From positions 1-32,243 of the forward strand of contig CABUNB010000027.1 of the NCBI GenBank assembly GCA_902492755.1: a DNA stretch of 32,243 nt, written 5' to 3'. Of the stretch, positions 1 to 8,962 are shown one piece after another. This DNA comes from an uncultured Collinsella sp. Lineage in GTDB: Bacteria; Actinomycetota; Coriobacteriia; Coriobacteriales; Coriobacteriaceae. The notes under the pieces are model-generated. The model made no database searches and was not told the DNA's origin. It worked only from the letters and a program-made list of their open reading frames with translations. Position numbers and translations under genes: made by a program. Position 1 is the first letter of the stretch, and the number at the start of each line of letters is the position of its first letter.

Positions 1-129
1 GGTCTTTCATGCAGCAGGGGCTCTCAATGTTTTTTATGTCCTGCTCATATCGTCTCTGCCGGCAGTCGGGGACACTCCTTGGCAATTGGCGCATCGGAGC
101 GCTTAGACATACAGTTTTTCGATTCCGTA

Positions 130-158
130 TGTATATATGCGCGCTAATGGGTTATAAA
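130..158 (+). promoter_or_regulatory. candidate htpG promoter
   Basis: A TATAAA hexamer at 153-158 is a good -10 box; 17 bases upstream lies TGTATA, a weak -35. No CIRCE or HAIR heat-shock operator is visible in 1-244. Transcription from here would give a leader of about 80 bases containing the hairpin at 190-214. Confidence 0.35.
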
Positions 159-189
159 ATCTAAGTCTGAACATAGCAGGTCTGCGATG

Positions 190-214
190 CGGCTCGGGCA
201 ACCGGGCCGTTTTT
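190..214 (+). terminator. hairpin with T-run in front of htpG
   Basis: An 8-bp stem (CGGCTCGG with CCGGGCCG, one G-T wobble), a GCAA tetraloop and five Ts form a classic intrinsic terminator. It ends 30 bases before the htpG start. It could end an upstream transcript outside the window, or act as an attenuator in the htpG leader if the -10 box at 153-158 is real. Confidence 0.6.
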
Positions 215-244
215 GCGGACGGGGGTAGCGCGAAAGGACTGCAT

Positions 245-2269
245 ATGCGTCAATTTAAGACCGAGAGCAAAAAACTGCTCGACCTCATGATCAACTCCAT
301 CTACACCAATAAGGAAATCTTCCTGCGCGAGCTTATCTCTAACGCGAGCGACGCCGTCGACAAGCTCAACTTTAAGAGCCTGCAGGACCCGAGCGTCAAG
401 ATCAACCAGGGCGACCTAGCTATTCGCGTCTCCTTTGATAAAGACGCCCGCACCATTACTATCTCGGATAACGGCATTGGCATGACCGCCGAGGAGCTCG
501 AGCGCAATCTGGGCACCATCGCCCATTCCGGCTCCGAGGAGTTTAAGACCGAGAACGCTGAGCAGCAGGGTTCGGATGTCGACATCATCGGCCAGTTTGG
601 CGTGGGCTTCTACTCGGCTTTTATGGTCGCCAGCCACGTGAAGGTCGTGAGCCGCGCCTATGGCGAGGATGTCGCCCATGTGTGGGAATCCGACGGTCTT
701 GAGGGCTACACCATCGAGGACGGCGAGCGCGCCGAGCACGGTACCGATGTCATCCTGACGCTGCGCGAGAACGAGAAGCTCGATGCCGACGGCGAGGCCG
801 AGACCTACGATCGCTTCCTGACCGAGTGGGGTCTCAAGAGCCTGATTCAGCAGTACAGCAACTATGTGCGCTACCCGATTCAGATGATGGTGTCCAAAAG
901 CCGCCAGAAGCCCAAGCCCGAGGATGCTGGCGATGACTACACGCCCGAGTACGAGGACTACCAGGAGCTCGAGACCGTCAACTCAATGACGCCGATCTGG
1001 AAGAAGCACAGCTCCGATGTTGAGCAGAAGGACTATGACGAGTTCTACAAGTCCACGTTCCACGACTTTGACGATCCAGCGCGCACCATCAGCTTCCATG
1101 CCGAGGGTACGCTCGAGTACGACGCCCTGCTGTTTGTGCCGGGCCGCGCCCCGTTCGATCTGTACAGCAAGGACTACGAGAAGGGCCTGGCGCTCTACAG
1201 CTCCAACGTGCTGATTATGGAGAAGTGCGACGACCTGCTGCCCGACTACTACAACTTTGTTCGCGGCGTCGTGGATTCTGCCGACGTGTCGCTCAACATC
1301 TCGCGTGAGACGCTGCAGCAGAACCGTCAGCTCAAGGCCATCGCCAAGCGCGTGGAGAAGAAGATTACCGCCGATCTTGAGGATATGCGCGACAACGACC
1401 GCGAGGCCTACGAGAAGTTCTTTGAGAACTTTGGTCGCGGCCTTAAGTACGGCATCTACTCGAGCTATGGCATGAAGGCCGATGAGCTCGCCGACCTGCT
1501 GCTGTTCTGGTCTGCCAAGGAGCAGAAGATGATTACCCTGGCCGAGTATGCCAAGGGCATGCCCGAGGATCAGAAGGCCATCTACTACGCCGCCGGCGAC
1601 TCGCGTGAGCGCTTGGCCAAAATGCCTGTGGTAAAGGGCGTGCTCGACCGCGGCTATGACGTGCTGTTGCTGACGCAGGATGTGGATGAGTTCACGTTCC
1701 AGGCTATGCGTGAGTACGTTGCCGCCGATATGCCTAAGATCTACGAGGACGACGCCGCCCGCGAGGCTGCCGAGAAGGCCGTTGCCGACGGTGCCGAGCC
1801 CGAGGTCGAGGATCGTCACCTGGAGCTCAAGAACGTCGCGACTGGCGATCTTGATCTGGCGACCGAGGACGAGAAGAAGGAGGCCGAGGACGCCACCAAG
1901 GAAAACGAGGACCTCTTTAGCGCTATGAAGGAGGCGCTCGGTGACAAGGTCGAGAAAGTTGCCGTCTCCGCGCGCCTGACCGATGCCCCCGCTTGCATCA
2001 CCACCGAGGGTCCGCTTTCGCTCGAGATGGAGAAGGTGCTCCAGAAGGGACCCGAGGGCGCGCCCGACGGTATGCCCAAGAGCCAGCGCGTGCTCGAGCT
2101 CAACGCCAAGCACCCGGTCTTTGACAAGCTTGTCGCTGCCCAGAAGGCAGGCGACGCCGACAAGATTAAGCAGTACTCCGGTCTGCTCTATGACCAGGCT
2201 CTGCTGGTCGAGGGCATCCTCCCTGAGGACCCCGTTGCCTTTGCGGCGGCTGTCTGCAACTTGATGTAG
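245..2269 (+). CDS. htpG: Molecular chaperone HtpG (Hsp90 family)
   Basis: This is a bacterial Hsp90, a cytosolic ATP-dependent dimeric chaperone. The GHKL ATPase domain is clear at the N-terminus: ELISNASDAVDKL (about 29-41, with the catalytic Glu and Mg-binding Asn), DNGIGM (75-80) and GQFGVGFYSAF (116-126). The middle domain holds the conserved NISRETLQQNR stretch, and a C-terminal dimerisation region follows. At 674 residues it is about 50 longer than the E. coli protein (624). Much of the extra length is a Glu/Asp/Ala-rich segment around 500-560, between middle and C-terminal domains. The ATG at 245 is chosen because GAAAGGA lies 8 bases upstream. It appears to be monocistronic: the next gene starts 470 bases later. 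A hairpin in its leader may attenuate expression. Confidence 0.97.
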   Translation: MRQFKTESKKLLDLMINSIYTNKEIFLRELISNASDAVDKLNFKSLQDPSVKINQGDLAIRVSFDKDARTITISDNGIGMTAEELERNLGTIAHSGSEEFKTENAEQQGSDVDIIGQFGVGFYSAFMVASHVKVVSRAYGEDVAHVWESDGLEGYTIEDGERAEHGTDVILTLRENEKLDADGEAETYDRFLTEWGLKSLIQQYSNYVRYPIQMMVSKSRQKPKPEDAGDDYTPEYEDYQELETVNSMTPIWKKHSSDVEQKDYDEFYKSTFHDFDDPARTISFHAEGTLEYDALLFVPGRAPFDLYSKDYEKGLALYSSNVLIMEKCDDLLPDYYNFVRGVVDSADVSLNISRETLQQNRQLKAIAKRVEKKITADLEDMRDNDREAYEKFFENFGRGLKYGIYSSYGMKADELADLLLFWSAKEQKMITLAEYAKGMPEDQKAIYYAAGDSRERLAKMPVVKGVLDRGYDVLLLTQDVDEFTFQAMREYVAADMPKIYEDDAAREAAEKAVADGAEPEVEDRHLELKNVATGDLDLATEDEKKEAEDATKENEDLFSAMKEALGDKVEKVAVSARLTDAPACITTEGPLSLEMEKVLQKGPEGAPDGMPKSQRVLELNAKHPVFDKLVAAQKAGDADKIKQYSGLLYDQALLVEGILPEDPVAFAAAVCNLM

Positions 2270-2287
2270 TTAAGTAGTTACGCCTTT

Positions 2288-2340
2288 GGTTCCGCCGTTC
2301 TAACGAACCTATTGGTTCTGCCGTTCTAACGAACGGCAGA
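2288..2340. repeat. two 21-base direct repeats, the second forming a hairpin after htpG
   Basis: GGTTCYGCCGTTCTAACGAAC occurs at 2288-2308 and 2314-2334, 26 bases apart. The second copy continues into a perfect 10-bp stem with a TAAC loop (2317-2340, TCTGCCGTTC with GAACGGCAGA). There is no T-run, so it may act as a 3-prime stabilising hairpin for htpG mRNA rather than as a factor-independent terminator. Confidence 0.6.
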
Positions 2341-2354
2341 CCGGTCGACGCTGC

Positions 2355-2452
2355 AAACGCCCCTAAGCGGCAATCTGACGTTCAATCGTCGGTCGCGTAC
2401 CAAAGTACGCTTCCCTCCTCTTTCACGTCACCTTGCTCGCTTAGGGGCGTTT
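2355..2452. repeat. 98-base nested inverted-repeat element
   Basis: The outer arms AAACGCCCCTAAGC (2355-2368) and GCTTAGGGGCGTTT (2439-2452) are perfectly complementary over 14 bp. Inside lie a second pair (TGACGT with ACGTCA) and a third (GCGTAC with GTACGC, loop CAAA). This layout is like a folded intergenic element. No coding frame is convincing here. Confidence 0.55.
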
Positions 2453-2495
2453 TCGCTGACTTATGCTCAACCTGCGACGCTTTTGTGGCCCTAAG

Positions 2496-2552
2496 TAGTC
2501 ATCGGGGACGTTCTTGTTTGACTAGTCCGTTTAAGAACGTCCCCAATGACTA
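2496..2552. repeat. 20-bp inverted repeat of the GGGGACG type
   Basis: Arms at 2496-2515 and 2533-2552 match at 19 of 20 positions and carry GGGGACGTTCTT and its complement, with a 17-base loop that itself holds the palindrome GACTAGTC. It resembles REP-type dyads; a related GGGGACG dyad lies at 11742-11787. Confidence 0.6.
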
Positions 2553-2587
2553 TTTATCCGGACTGCTAATTTGTGCAGGCTGTGGTT

Positions 2588-2626
2588 TTGTGACCTGCTG
2601 AAATTAAAGATACTGTACAACTGTAC
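2588..2626 (+). promoter_or_regulatory. candidate promoter and operator of the yhgE operon
   Basis: TTGTGA (2588-2593), a 17-base spacer and TACTGT (2611-2616) fit a sigma-70 promoter. Overlapping the -10 is a short direct repeat CTGTAC-AA-CTGTAC (2613-2626), which is also a GTAC dyad and could be a repressor site. This is inferred only from spacing and symmetry. Confidence 0.35.
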
Positions 2627-2742
2627 GTTAACTAATCTTCGTAGTATATTGCTACCCGCAAAACTCAGCACCATTGTGCCGCGAGGCACTAAAGCGCCTA
2701 CGTACAATGGTTGTCGATAGTACGATTTGATTCAACGACAGG

Positions 2743-5523
2743 ATGGATGGTCCAAGCGTGAGTCTCGGCAGCAAACTATCCAACGCAAAGGTCTCCTTTG
2801 CGATCTTTAAGCGCGACATCAAGCGATTGCTCGTGAACCCCGTCGCCCTGGTGGTTACTTTGGGCGTGTGCGTCATTCCCTCGCTGTATGCCTGGTACAA
2901 CATCGTGGCTAACTGGGATCCGTACGGAAACACCCAGGGTATCAAGATTGCCATCGCCAACAACGATCGGGGCACCCAAAACGACTTGGTGGGCGAGCTC
3001 AACGCGGGCGACCAGGTCGTCGATCAGCTCAAGGAGAACGATCAGCTGGGCTGGACCTTCGTCGATTCGGCGGCCGACGCCAAGGAGGGCGTCGAGAGCG
3101 GTGAGTACTATGCGGCCATCGTAATCCCTAAGAACTTCTCGGATAACCTGGTCTCGATGCTCGACGGCAACTACCATCAGCCCAAGCTTACGTACTACGT
3201 CAATGAGAAGAAGAGTGCTATTGCGCCCAAGGTTACCGACACCGGTGCAAGCACCATCGAGGAGCAGATCAACTCGGAATTTGTCTCCACAGTGGGCGAG
3301 ACCGTTGCCAGCATCGCCAAGGATGCCGGGGTCGATTTAAAGGGCAAGGCAACCCAGACTCAGAATTCGTTGGCTGGTTCGGCATCAGAGGCATCCGGTA
3401 CCTTGGGTGAGGTGCGCGATTCGATTGGCGACATGAATGCCGCCATCGATAAGACGAGTGGCGCTATCGCCTCGGCTGATGCCGCGTTGGCGGGCCTGCA
3501 GGGTCAGACGCCCTCTCTAACGCAGGCAATCGCTCAGGGCAATGACCTGCTGGGCGAGGCGCGCGCTACGGCGGGCAACTCTGTCGCCTCGCTCTCCAAG
3601 GCACTCTCGGAAGGCAGCCTTGCGCTCACCAAGACGTCAGCCTCCGCGAACGCTGCGATTGGCAAGCTGACGGGCGCGGTCACATCTACGACCACCCGCA
3701 TCGACAACTCGCTTGAGTCTCTCCAAGCGACGATCGACCACAATAAGGCCGTTATCGGGCACTTGGAAATTCTCGTTAATGACACGTCGACAGGTTCCAA
3801 GGAAATTGACGCGCGCATTGTATCGACCATCGATTTGCTCCGCGAGCAGAATGAAAAGCTTCAGAGCATCAAGGACGGTCTGTCTGCGCAGTCGAGCGCC
3901 ATGGCGAATGACGCCGCGGCTGTCTCGGGCGCCAGCGACGCTATCAATAACGCAATCCAGACCGGTGCGACCAACCTTGGCCAGGCCCAGACGGACCTGG
4001 GTCAAAACGCGCTGCCGAAGGCCTCGAGCGCGCTTGATTCATTTGCCGCCGTCTCGGGTGATCTGACGGGAATCGCGTCTGGCCTCACGCCTACTATTGC
4101 AAGTGCGCGCGGTACGCTTTCGCAGCTTAACGCTACGCTCGGCCAGGCCAAGACCACGCTGTCCCAGACCGATTCCTCGCTTGCCAAGGTCCAGGACAAG
4201 CTTGCGACCGCAGCCAATGACATCGCGGCGCTGCAGACCTCTGAGTCTATGGGCGAGCTCGCCGACCTTATGGGCGTCGATGTCAATGACGTGGCAGATT
4301 TCATGGCCTCTCCGGTCGAGCTGACGTCCAAGTCGATCTATCCGGTCAAGAGCTTTGGCTCGGGCATCGCTCCCTTCTACACCAATCTGGCGCTTTGGGT
4401 GGGCGGTTACGTACTCATCGCCATCTACAAGCTCGAGGTCGATCGCGAGGGCATTGGCAGCTTTACGGCGCGCCAGGGCTACTTCGGCCGTTGGATGCTC
4501 CTGGTGATCCTGGGCGCGCTCCAGGCCACCATCGTTACGGTAGGCGATCTGGTGATTGGCGTGCAGTGCATCAACCCGCTGCTGTTCGTGCTGGGCGGCA
4601 TCGCCATCTCGTTCACCTACGTCAATATCATCTATGCGCTGTCCACTACGTTTAAGCACATCGGCAAGGCAATCGGCGTCATTCTCGTCATCGTGCAGAT
4701 TCCGGGTTCGTCGGGCATGTATCCCATCGAGATGATGCCCGGCTTCTTCCAGTGGCTGCACCCGCTGCTGCCCTTTACCTACGGCATCAATCTGCTGCGC
4801 GAGACGGTCGGCGGCATGTACTCGTTTAACTACCTGTTTAACCTGTGCATTCTGGGCGTGTTCTTGATCGTGGCGCTCTTTATCGGTCTGCAGCTGCGTC
4901 CGCTGCTGCTCAACCTTAACCTGCTCTTTGATAAACAGCTTTCCACGACGGGTATGATGATCTGCGAGTCCAACGACCTGCCGCGCCAGCGCTACTCGCT
5001 GCGCACGGCCATGCGTGTCATGCTCGATTCCGATTCGTACCGTCGCGAACTGCTCGACCATGCGGTCGCCTTTGAACATCGCTACCCGTACTACATCAAG
5101 GGCGGTTTTGCCGCCGTGGTGGGCGTTCAGGTCCTGCTCTTTGTCCTGTCGACGGTTCTCGATATCGACAATAACGGCAAGATTATCCTGCTGGTCATTT
5201 GGATTATCTCCGTCATTGTCATTTGCGGCTGGCTGATCAATATCGAGTACATCCGCTCGAGCCTCAACACCCAGATGCGCATCTCGGCGCTTTCGGATGA
5301 GGACCTGCGCCGCGAGATGCGCGAGCACACGGCCGCCATTCCGGCCGCTCGTCGCATGTTCGGCTTGAATGCGAGCGAGCGGGGGTCTGAACTCAAGACT
5401 CAGGCTGTCAACCAATGTGGTCATCGCGATGCGGCCCATGTGCCCGAGAACGGGGATGACACGTTTGTGATGAATGAAAAGAACGCCCCGCTCGGCAAGC
5501 ACTCCAAAGGAGGTGAGGCATAA
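2743..5523 (+). CDS. YhgE/Pip family membrane protein, long form with C-terminal extension
   Basis: The protein belongs to the YhgE/Pip ('phage infection protein') family of the ABC-2 membrane fold. A first membrane helix is followed by the family signature WDPYGN (about residues 60-70). A long extracytoplasmic Ala/Ser/Thr-rich coiled-coil region spans about 150-510. A C-terminal block of membrane helices starts near 535 (YPVKSFGSGIAPFYTNLALW). Family members are often 700-800 residues; this one has 926. The extra C-terminal part (about 725-926) holds a basic cytosolic linker, two more hydrophobic helices (about 780-830) and a polar tail. The biochemical function of the family is not settled (phage adsorption, export and cell-envelope roles have been proposed). 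It is the first gene of a two-gene operon with a paralogue. No strong ribosome-binding site precedes the ATG at 2743; GACAGG is the nearest. Confidence 0.9.
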   Translation: MDGPSVSLGSKLSNAKVSFAIFKRDIKRLLVNPVALVVTLGVCVIPSLYAWYNIVANWDPYGNTQGIKIAIANNDRGTQNDLVGELNAGDQVVDQLKENDQLGWTFVDSAADAKEGVESGEYYAAIVIPKNFSDNLVSMLDGNYHQPKLTYYVNEKKSAIAPKVTDTGASTIEEQINSEFVSTVGETVASIAKDAGVDLKGKATQTQNSLAGSASEASGTLGEVRDSIGDMNAAIDKTSGAIASADAALAGLQGQTPSLTQAIAQGNDLLGEARATAGNSVASLSKALSEGSLALTKTSASANAAIGKLTGAVTSTTTRIDNSLESLQATIDHNKAVIGHLEILVNDTSTGSKEIDARIVSTIDLLREQNEKLQSIKDGLSAQSSAMANDAAAVSGASDAINNAIQTGATNLGQAQTDLGQNALPKASSALDSFAAVSGDLTGIASGLTPTIASARGTLSQLNATLGQAKTTLSQTDSSLAKVQDKLATAANDIAALQTSESMGELADLMGVDVNDVADFMASPVELTSKSIYPVKSFGSGIAPFYTNLALWVGGYVLIAIYKLEVDREGIGSFTARQGYFGRWMLLVILGALQATIVTVGDLVIGVQCINPLLFVLGGIAISFTYVNIIYALSTTFKHIGKAIGVILVIVQIPGSSGMYPIEMMPGFFQWLHPLLPFTYGINLLRETVGGMYSFNYLFNLCILGVFLIVALFIGLQLRPLLLNLNLLFDKQLSTTGMMICESNDLPRQRYSLRTAMRVMLDSDSYRRELLDHAVAFEHRYPYYIKGGFAAVVGVQVLLFVLSTVLDIDNNGKIILLVIWIISVIVICGWLINIEYIRSSLNTQMRISALSDEDLRREMREHTAAIPAARRMFGLNASERGSELKTQAVNQCGHRDAAHVPENGDDTFVMNEKNAPLGKHSKGGEA

Positions 5524-7713
5524 ATGAAGAACATCCTGCATCTGTTTAAGCGCGATGTCCAAAACGTGTCTCGCTCCGTAATCGGCTTGGTTGTCGTGAT
5601 GGGCCTCATTATCGTACCGTGCCTGTACGCGTGGTTTAACATCGCCGGCAGCTGGGATCCGTACGGCAACACCGGCAATCTTAAGATCGCCGTGGTCAAC
5701 ACCGATGAGGGTTACGAGAGCGATCTGATCCCCGTCGAGGTCAACGTGGGCGAAAACGTGACCGCCACCCTGCGCGGCAACGAGAACTTCGACTGGGTTG
5801 TGCTCAACGATCGAGAAAAGGCCATCGAGGGCGTCAAATCGGGCGCATACTATGCGGCTGTCGTTATCCCTAAGACGTTTAGTGCCGATATGATGACGCT
5901 CTTTTCGACCGACGTTAAGCATGCCGATATCGAGTTTTACGAGAATCAGAAGGCCAACGCCATCGCGCAGATCGTGACCGAAAAGGGCTCGAGTGCTGTT
6001 CAGAACCAGGTCAACGAGACCTTTACCGAGACCATCACGACGATCGGCCTTAAGACGGTGTCCAGCCTGCTCGATTACATGAGCACCGACCAGGTCAGCA
6101 ACTTTATCGCCAACCTGTCCTCGACGCTCGGCGATTCGATTGGGGACCTGCAAGACGTTCAGGCTAATGCTTCGTCGCTGGCGGGCATTTTGAGCTCTAC
6201 GTCCGATTCGTTGACGTCGGCGAGCGGTATGCTCCAGCAGACGGGTACGGTCGATGAGTCGACCAAGCAGTTGATGGAGCATGCCAAGAGCGGCATGAGC
6301 GATTCCAAAGAAGCGCTGAAGGCCGCCAACGACGCCATCAACGCCGCGATTGACGGAAGCGCGGGCTCGTTCGACAACGTGTCCGCCGAGCTTGCGAAGG
6401 CATTCGATGCCGCGAATCAGCATGTCGACCTTACGGTGTCTCAGCTCAACGATGCCGCGGCGGCGCTCAATACACGTGCCGACGATATCGACGCCACGGC
6501 CGACCAGCTCCGCGGCTTTGCCGAGCAGGTCAGTGACGAAAAGCTCCAGGAGAGCCTTAAATCTGTGGCAACATCGCTGGGCAGGATCGCGGTGGAGTAT
6601 CGCAACAACGCCAAGGACCTGACGGCAACTGCTAAGTCCCTTTCTGACAGCATGGCAGAGGTCAACAGCACGCGTGCCGAGGTCGATCAGGCCATCGCCG
6701 ATGCCAAGGCGGGCATTTCGGGCGCCAAGTCCGACTACGATTCCACGTTCTCGGTTAAGGCCAAGGAGCTCAAGAAGACGGTTTCGGGCATCCTGGACTC
6801 GCTCGATGGCATCTCGGGCAATCTGGATAGCGCCGTGAGTGGCCTCACCGATGCATCCGGCTCGTTGGCGAAGGGCCTCTCCAAGGCCGCCAAGCTGGTC
6901 AACAAGGCTTCCGATCAGCTGGGCGAGGCGTCCGATAAGATCAGCGCCTTTAAGGACGAGCTCGATGGCGCCCTGATGTCGGATGACCTTGCCACGATCA
7001 AGACGATGATTGGCAACGATCCCGAGGGCCTTGCCGTGTCGCTTTCCGGTCCCGTCGCGCTCGACCGCAAGCCGGTCTATCCGATCCGCAACTACGGTTC
7101 GGCCATGGCGCCGTTCTACACGATTCTGTCGCTGTGGGTGGGCTCGATCGTGCTGGCGGCCATGATGAAGGTTTCGGTCGACGATGAGCTTATCAACGAG
7201 CTCATCCCCGTGCGCTTGCACGAGATCTACCTGGGCCGCTACCTGTTCTTTGGCGGTCTGGCCCTGCTGCAGGCAACGCTCGTGTGCGCGGGCGACATCC
7301 TGTTCTTTGGCATCCAGTGTGACAACCCGCTGCAATTTGTGCTGGCGGGCTGGATTGCGAGTCTCGTGTTCTCTAATATCGTCTACACGCTCACCGTGTC
7401 GTTTGGCGATATCGGCAAGGCGCTCGCCGTCGTGCTGCTGGTCATGCAGGTCGGCGGTTCGGGCGGCACGTTCCCCATCGAGATGACCGGCCCCGTGTTC
7501 CAGGCGATCTATCCGTTCCTGCCGTTTACTCACGGCATCAACGCCATGCATGCCGCCATGGCCGGTGCCTACCATATGGAGTACTGGATTGAGCTAGGCA
7601 TTCTGGCGAGCTATCTGATCCCGTCGCTGGCCCTGGGTGTGGTCTTCCGCCGCCCAGTCATCAAAGCCAACGACTGGATCATCGAAAAGCTGGAGTCAAC
7701 TAAATTGATTTAG
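5524..7713 (+). CDS. YhgE/Pip family membrane protein, second paralogue
   Basis: A 729-residue paralogue of the preceding protein. It has an N-terminal membrane helix ending in the same WDPYGN motif (about 41-46). A long coiled-coil-prone extracytoplasmic region spans about 150-500. A C-terminal membrane block begins at about 518 (VYPIRNYGSAMAPFYT), with the family motif GGSGGTFPIEM near 645. It lacks the C-terminal extension of its neighbour. The ATG directly follows the TAA of the upstream gene, and the ribosome-binding site AGGAGGTGAGG lies inside the upstream coding end, so the two are translationally coupled and may form a hetero-oligomer. The function is unknown beyond family membership. 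Confidence 0.9.
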   Translation: MKNILHLFKRDVQNVSRSVIGLVVVMGLIIVPCLYAWFNIAGSWDPYGNTGNLKIAVVNTDEGYESDLIPVEVNVGENVTATLRGNENFDWVVLNDREKAIEGVKSGAYYAAVVIPKTFSADMMTLFSTDVKHADIEFYENQKANAIAQIVTEKGSSAVQNQVNETFTETITTIGLKTVSSLLDYMSTDQVSNFIANLSSTLGDSIGDLQDVQANASSLAGILSSTSDSLTSASGMLQQTGTVDESTKQLMEHAKSGMSDSKEALKAANDAINAAIDGSAGSFDNVSAELAKAFDAANQHVDLTVSQLNDAAAALNTRADDIDATADQLRGFAEQVSDEKLQESLKSVATSLGRIAVEYRNNAKDLTATAKSLSDSMAEVNSTRAEVDQAIADAKAGISGAKSDYDSTFSVKAKELKKTVSGILDSLDGISGNLDSAVSGLTDASGSLAKGLSKAAKLVNKASDQLGEASDKISAFKDELDGALMSDDLATIKTMIGNDPEGLAVSLSGPVALDRKPVYPIRNYGSAMAPFYTILSLWVGSIVLAAMMKVSVDDELINELIPVRLHEIYLGRYLFFGGLALLQATLVCAGDILFFGIQCDNPLQFVLAGWIASLVFSNIVYTLTVSFGDIGKALAVVLLVMQVGGSGGTFPIEMTGPVFQAIYPFLPFTHGINAMHAAMAGAYHMEYWIELGILASYLIPSLALGVVFRRPVIKANDWIIEKLESTKLI

Positions 7714-7776
7714 TTCAGCCACGTAAACGCTGTCAGAACATCGAGGTCTTCCAGTTTGACACTTTATTATGCTGGA

Positions 7777-7806
7777 TTGCGATGCAACGCCGGTTGTTGC
7801 TACAGT
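7777..7806 (+). promoter_or_regulatory. candidate extended -10 promoter upstream of the EamA gene
   Basis: TTGCGA (7777-7782), an 18-base spacer and TACAGT (7801-7806) preceded by TGC form an extended -10 promoter. A start site near 7813 would place the terminator-like hairpin at the very 5-prime end of the transcript. Confidence 0.35.
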
Positions 7807-7810
7807 AGCG

Positions 7811-7843
7811 GGGCGTACCGGGGGTCCGGTGCGCCCTGTTTTT
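7811..7843 (+). terminator. intrinsic terminator after the yhgE operon
   Basis: An 11-bp stem (GGGCGTACCGG with CCGGTGCGCCC, one wobble), a 4-base loop and TGTTTTT make a strong intrinsic terminator. It lies about 100 bases after the second yhgE gene and 72 before the transporter start. It most likely ends the yhgE transcript. Confidence 0.8.
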
Positions 7844-7914
7844 ATTTGACCATGAGGCGGCACGCAGCCATACGCGTGCGGACACCACGCCCAGATTGAG
7901 TGCGAGGATGTTCC

Positions 7915-8898
7915 ATGGCCCAATACGCTGCCAACGAAATCGAAAACATGCCTGATAGCCCTGTGGCCCGTGAGGATTTGGGTGCGGGCGGTATTCCCCG
8001 GGGTGCCGGTGCACGCTCGCCGCTGTTCTGGAAAGTTCTGCTATTTTCGGTGGCGGTCATCTGGGGCTACTCCTTTACCACTATGAAGGGCGCGCTCGAC
8101 ACCATTCCGGTGTTCGAGCTGGTCTACGTTCGCTTTCTCCCGGCATCACTGGTTATGTTTGCCATTTTCCATAAGCGCATCATCGCTCATTTCAATGCCC
8201 GCAACCTAATCGTCGGGCTTGGCATGGGCGCGCTCATGTGGGGTGCCTACGGTTTGCAGACGATCGGTCTGGCACAGACCACGGCAGGCAAAAGCGCGTT
8301 TTTGACGGGCACGTACTGCATCTTGGTTCCGTTTGCGAGCTACGTCCTAAGCGGCGAAAAGCTTACCCGTTACAACTTGGGCGCCGCGTTGCTGTGCCTG
8401 GCGGGCATTGGCTTGGTGGCGCTCGATAGCGTCGAGTTCAATGCCGGCGATGCCATTACGCTGGGCGGCGCGGTCTTCTTTGCCATCCAGATGGCGGTGA
8501 CCGCCAAGTACGGTCGCAAGATGGATATCAACGTCATCACGTTTTGGATGTTTGTGGGCAATGGTGTCCTAAGCCTGATCTCGTCGCTGTTGTTCGAGAC
8601 CCAAGCGCCCTCGTCCGTGTGGACGCCGAGCTTTATCTGCGTAATGGCCTTTCTCTCGGTGGGCTGCACGTGCGTGGCGCTGCTCATCCAAAACGTCGGC
8701 TTGGCGCACGTCCCGGCCTCGACGGGCTCACTGCTGCTTTCGATGGAGTCGCCATCGGGCGTGTTGTTTTCGGTGCTGCTGATGGGGGAGGCGCTCACCT
8801 CGCGCCTGCTTGCCGGCTTTGCGCTCATCTTCCTGTCGATCATTTTGAGTGAGACGCATTTCGATTTCTTGCGCCGAAAATCTCACCCGCAATTGTAA
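7915..8898 (+). CDS. EamA/DMT-superfamily transporter
   Basis: A 327-residue integral membrane protein with about ten hydrophobic helices in two EamA repeats. The first repeat starts with VAVIWGYSFTTMKGALD (near 45) and the second with DAITLGGAVFFAIQMAV (near 185). Such proteins export or import small metabolites such as amino acids or nucleotides; the substrate cannot be read from sequence. An in-frame GTG lies at 7900, but the ATG at 7915 is preferred because GAGG sits 7 bases upstream of it. It is a single-gene unit ended by the hairpin at 8911. Confidence 0.9.
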   Translation: MAQYAANEIENMPDSPVAREDLGAGGIPRGAGARSPLFWKVLLFSVAVIWGYSFTTMKGALDTIPVFELVYVRFLPASLVMFAIFHKRIIAHFNARNLIVGLGMGALMWGAYGLQTIGLAQTTAGKSAFLTGTYCILVPFASYVLSGEKLTRYNLGAALLCLAGIGLVALDSVEFNAGDAITLGGAVFFAIQMAVTAKYGRKMDINVITFWMFVGNGVLSLISSLLFETQAPSSVWTPSFICVMAFLSVGCTCVALLIQNVGLAHVPASTGSLLLSMESPSGVLFSVLLMGEALTSRLLAGFALIFLSIILSETHFDFLRRKSHPQL

Positions 8899-8910
8899 AC
8901 AACTTGTTGC

Positions 8911-8936
8911 GCCGCCCTCCCAGGGCGGCATTTTTT
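8911..8936 (+). terminator. intrinsic terminator after the EamA gene
   Basis: A perfect 8-bp stem GCCGCCCT/AGGGCGGC with a 3-base loop is followed by A and six Ts, 12 bases after the stop codon. Confidence 0.9.
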
Positions 8937-8962
8937 ATGCCATGCCCTTACAGTTGTGCCTT

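Noticed and set aside
4039..7575. A 1178-codon open frame on the minus strand across both yhgE genes
   Set aside because: It is a mirror of two clear family members on the plus strand; its protein is low-complexity (His, Arg, Gly, Leu-rich) and matches no family. Long antisense frames are common in such GC-rich genes.
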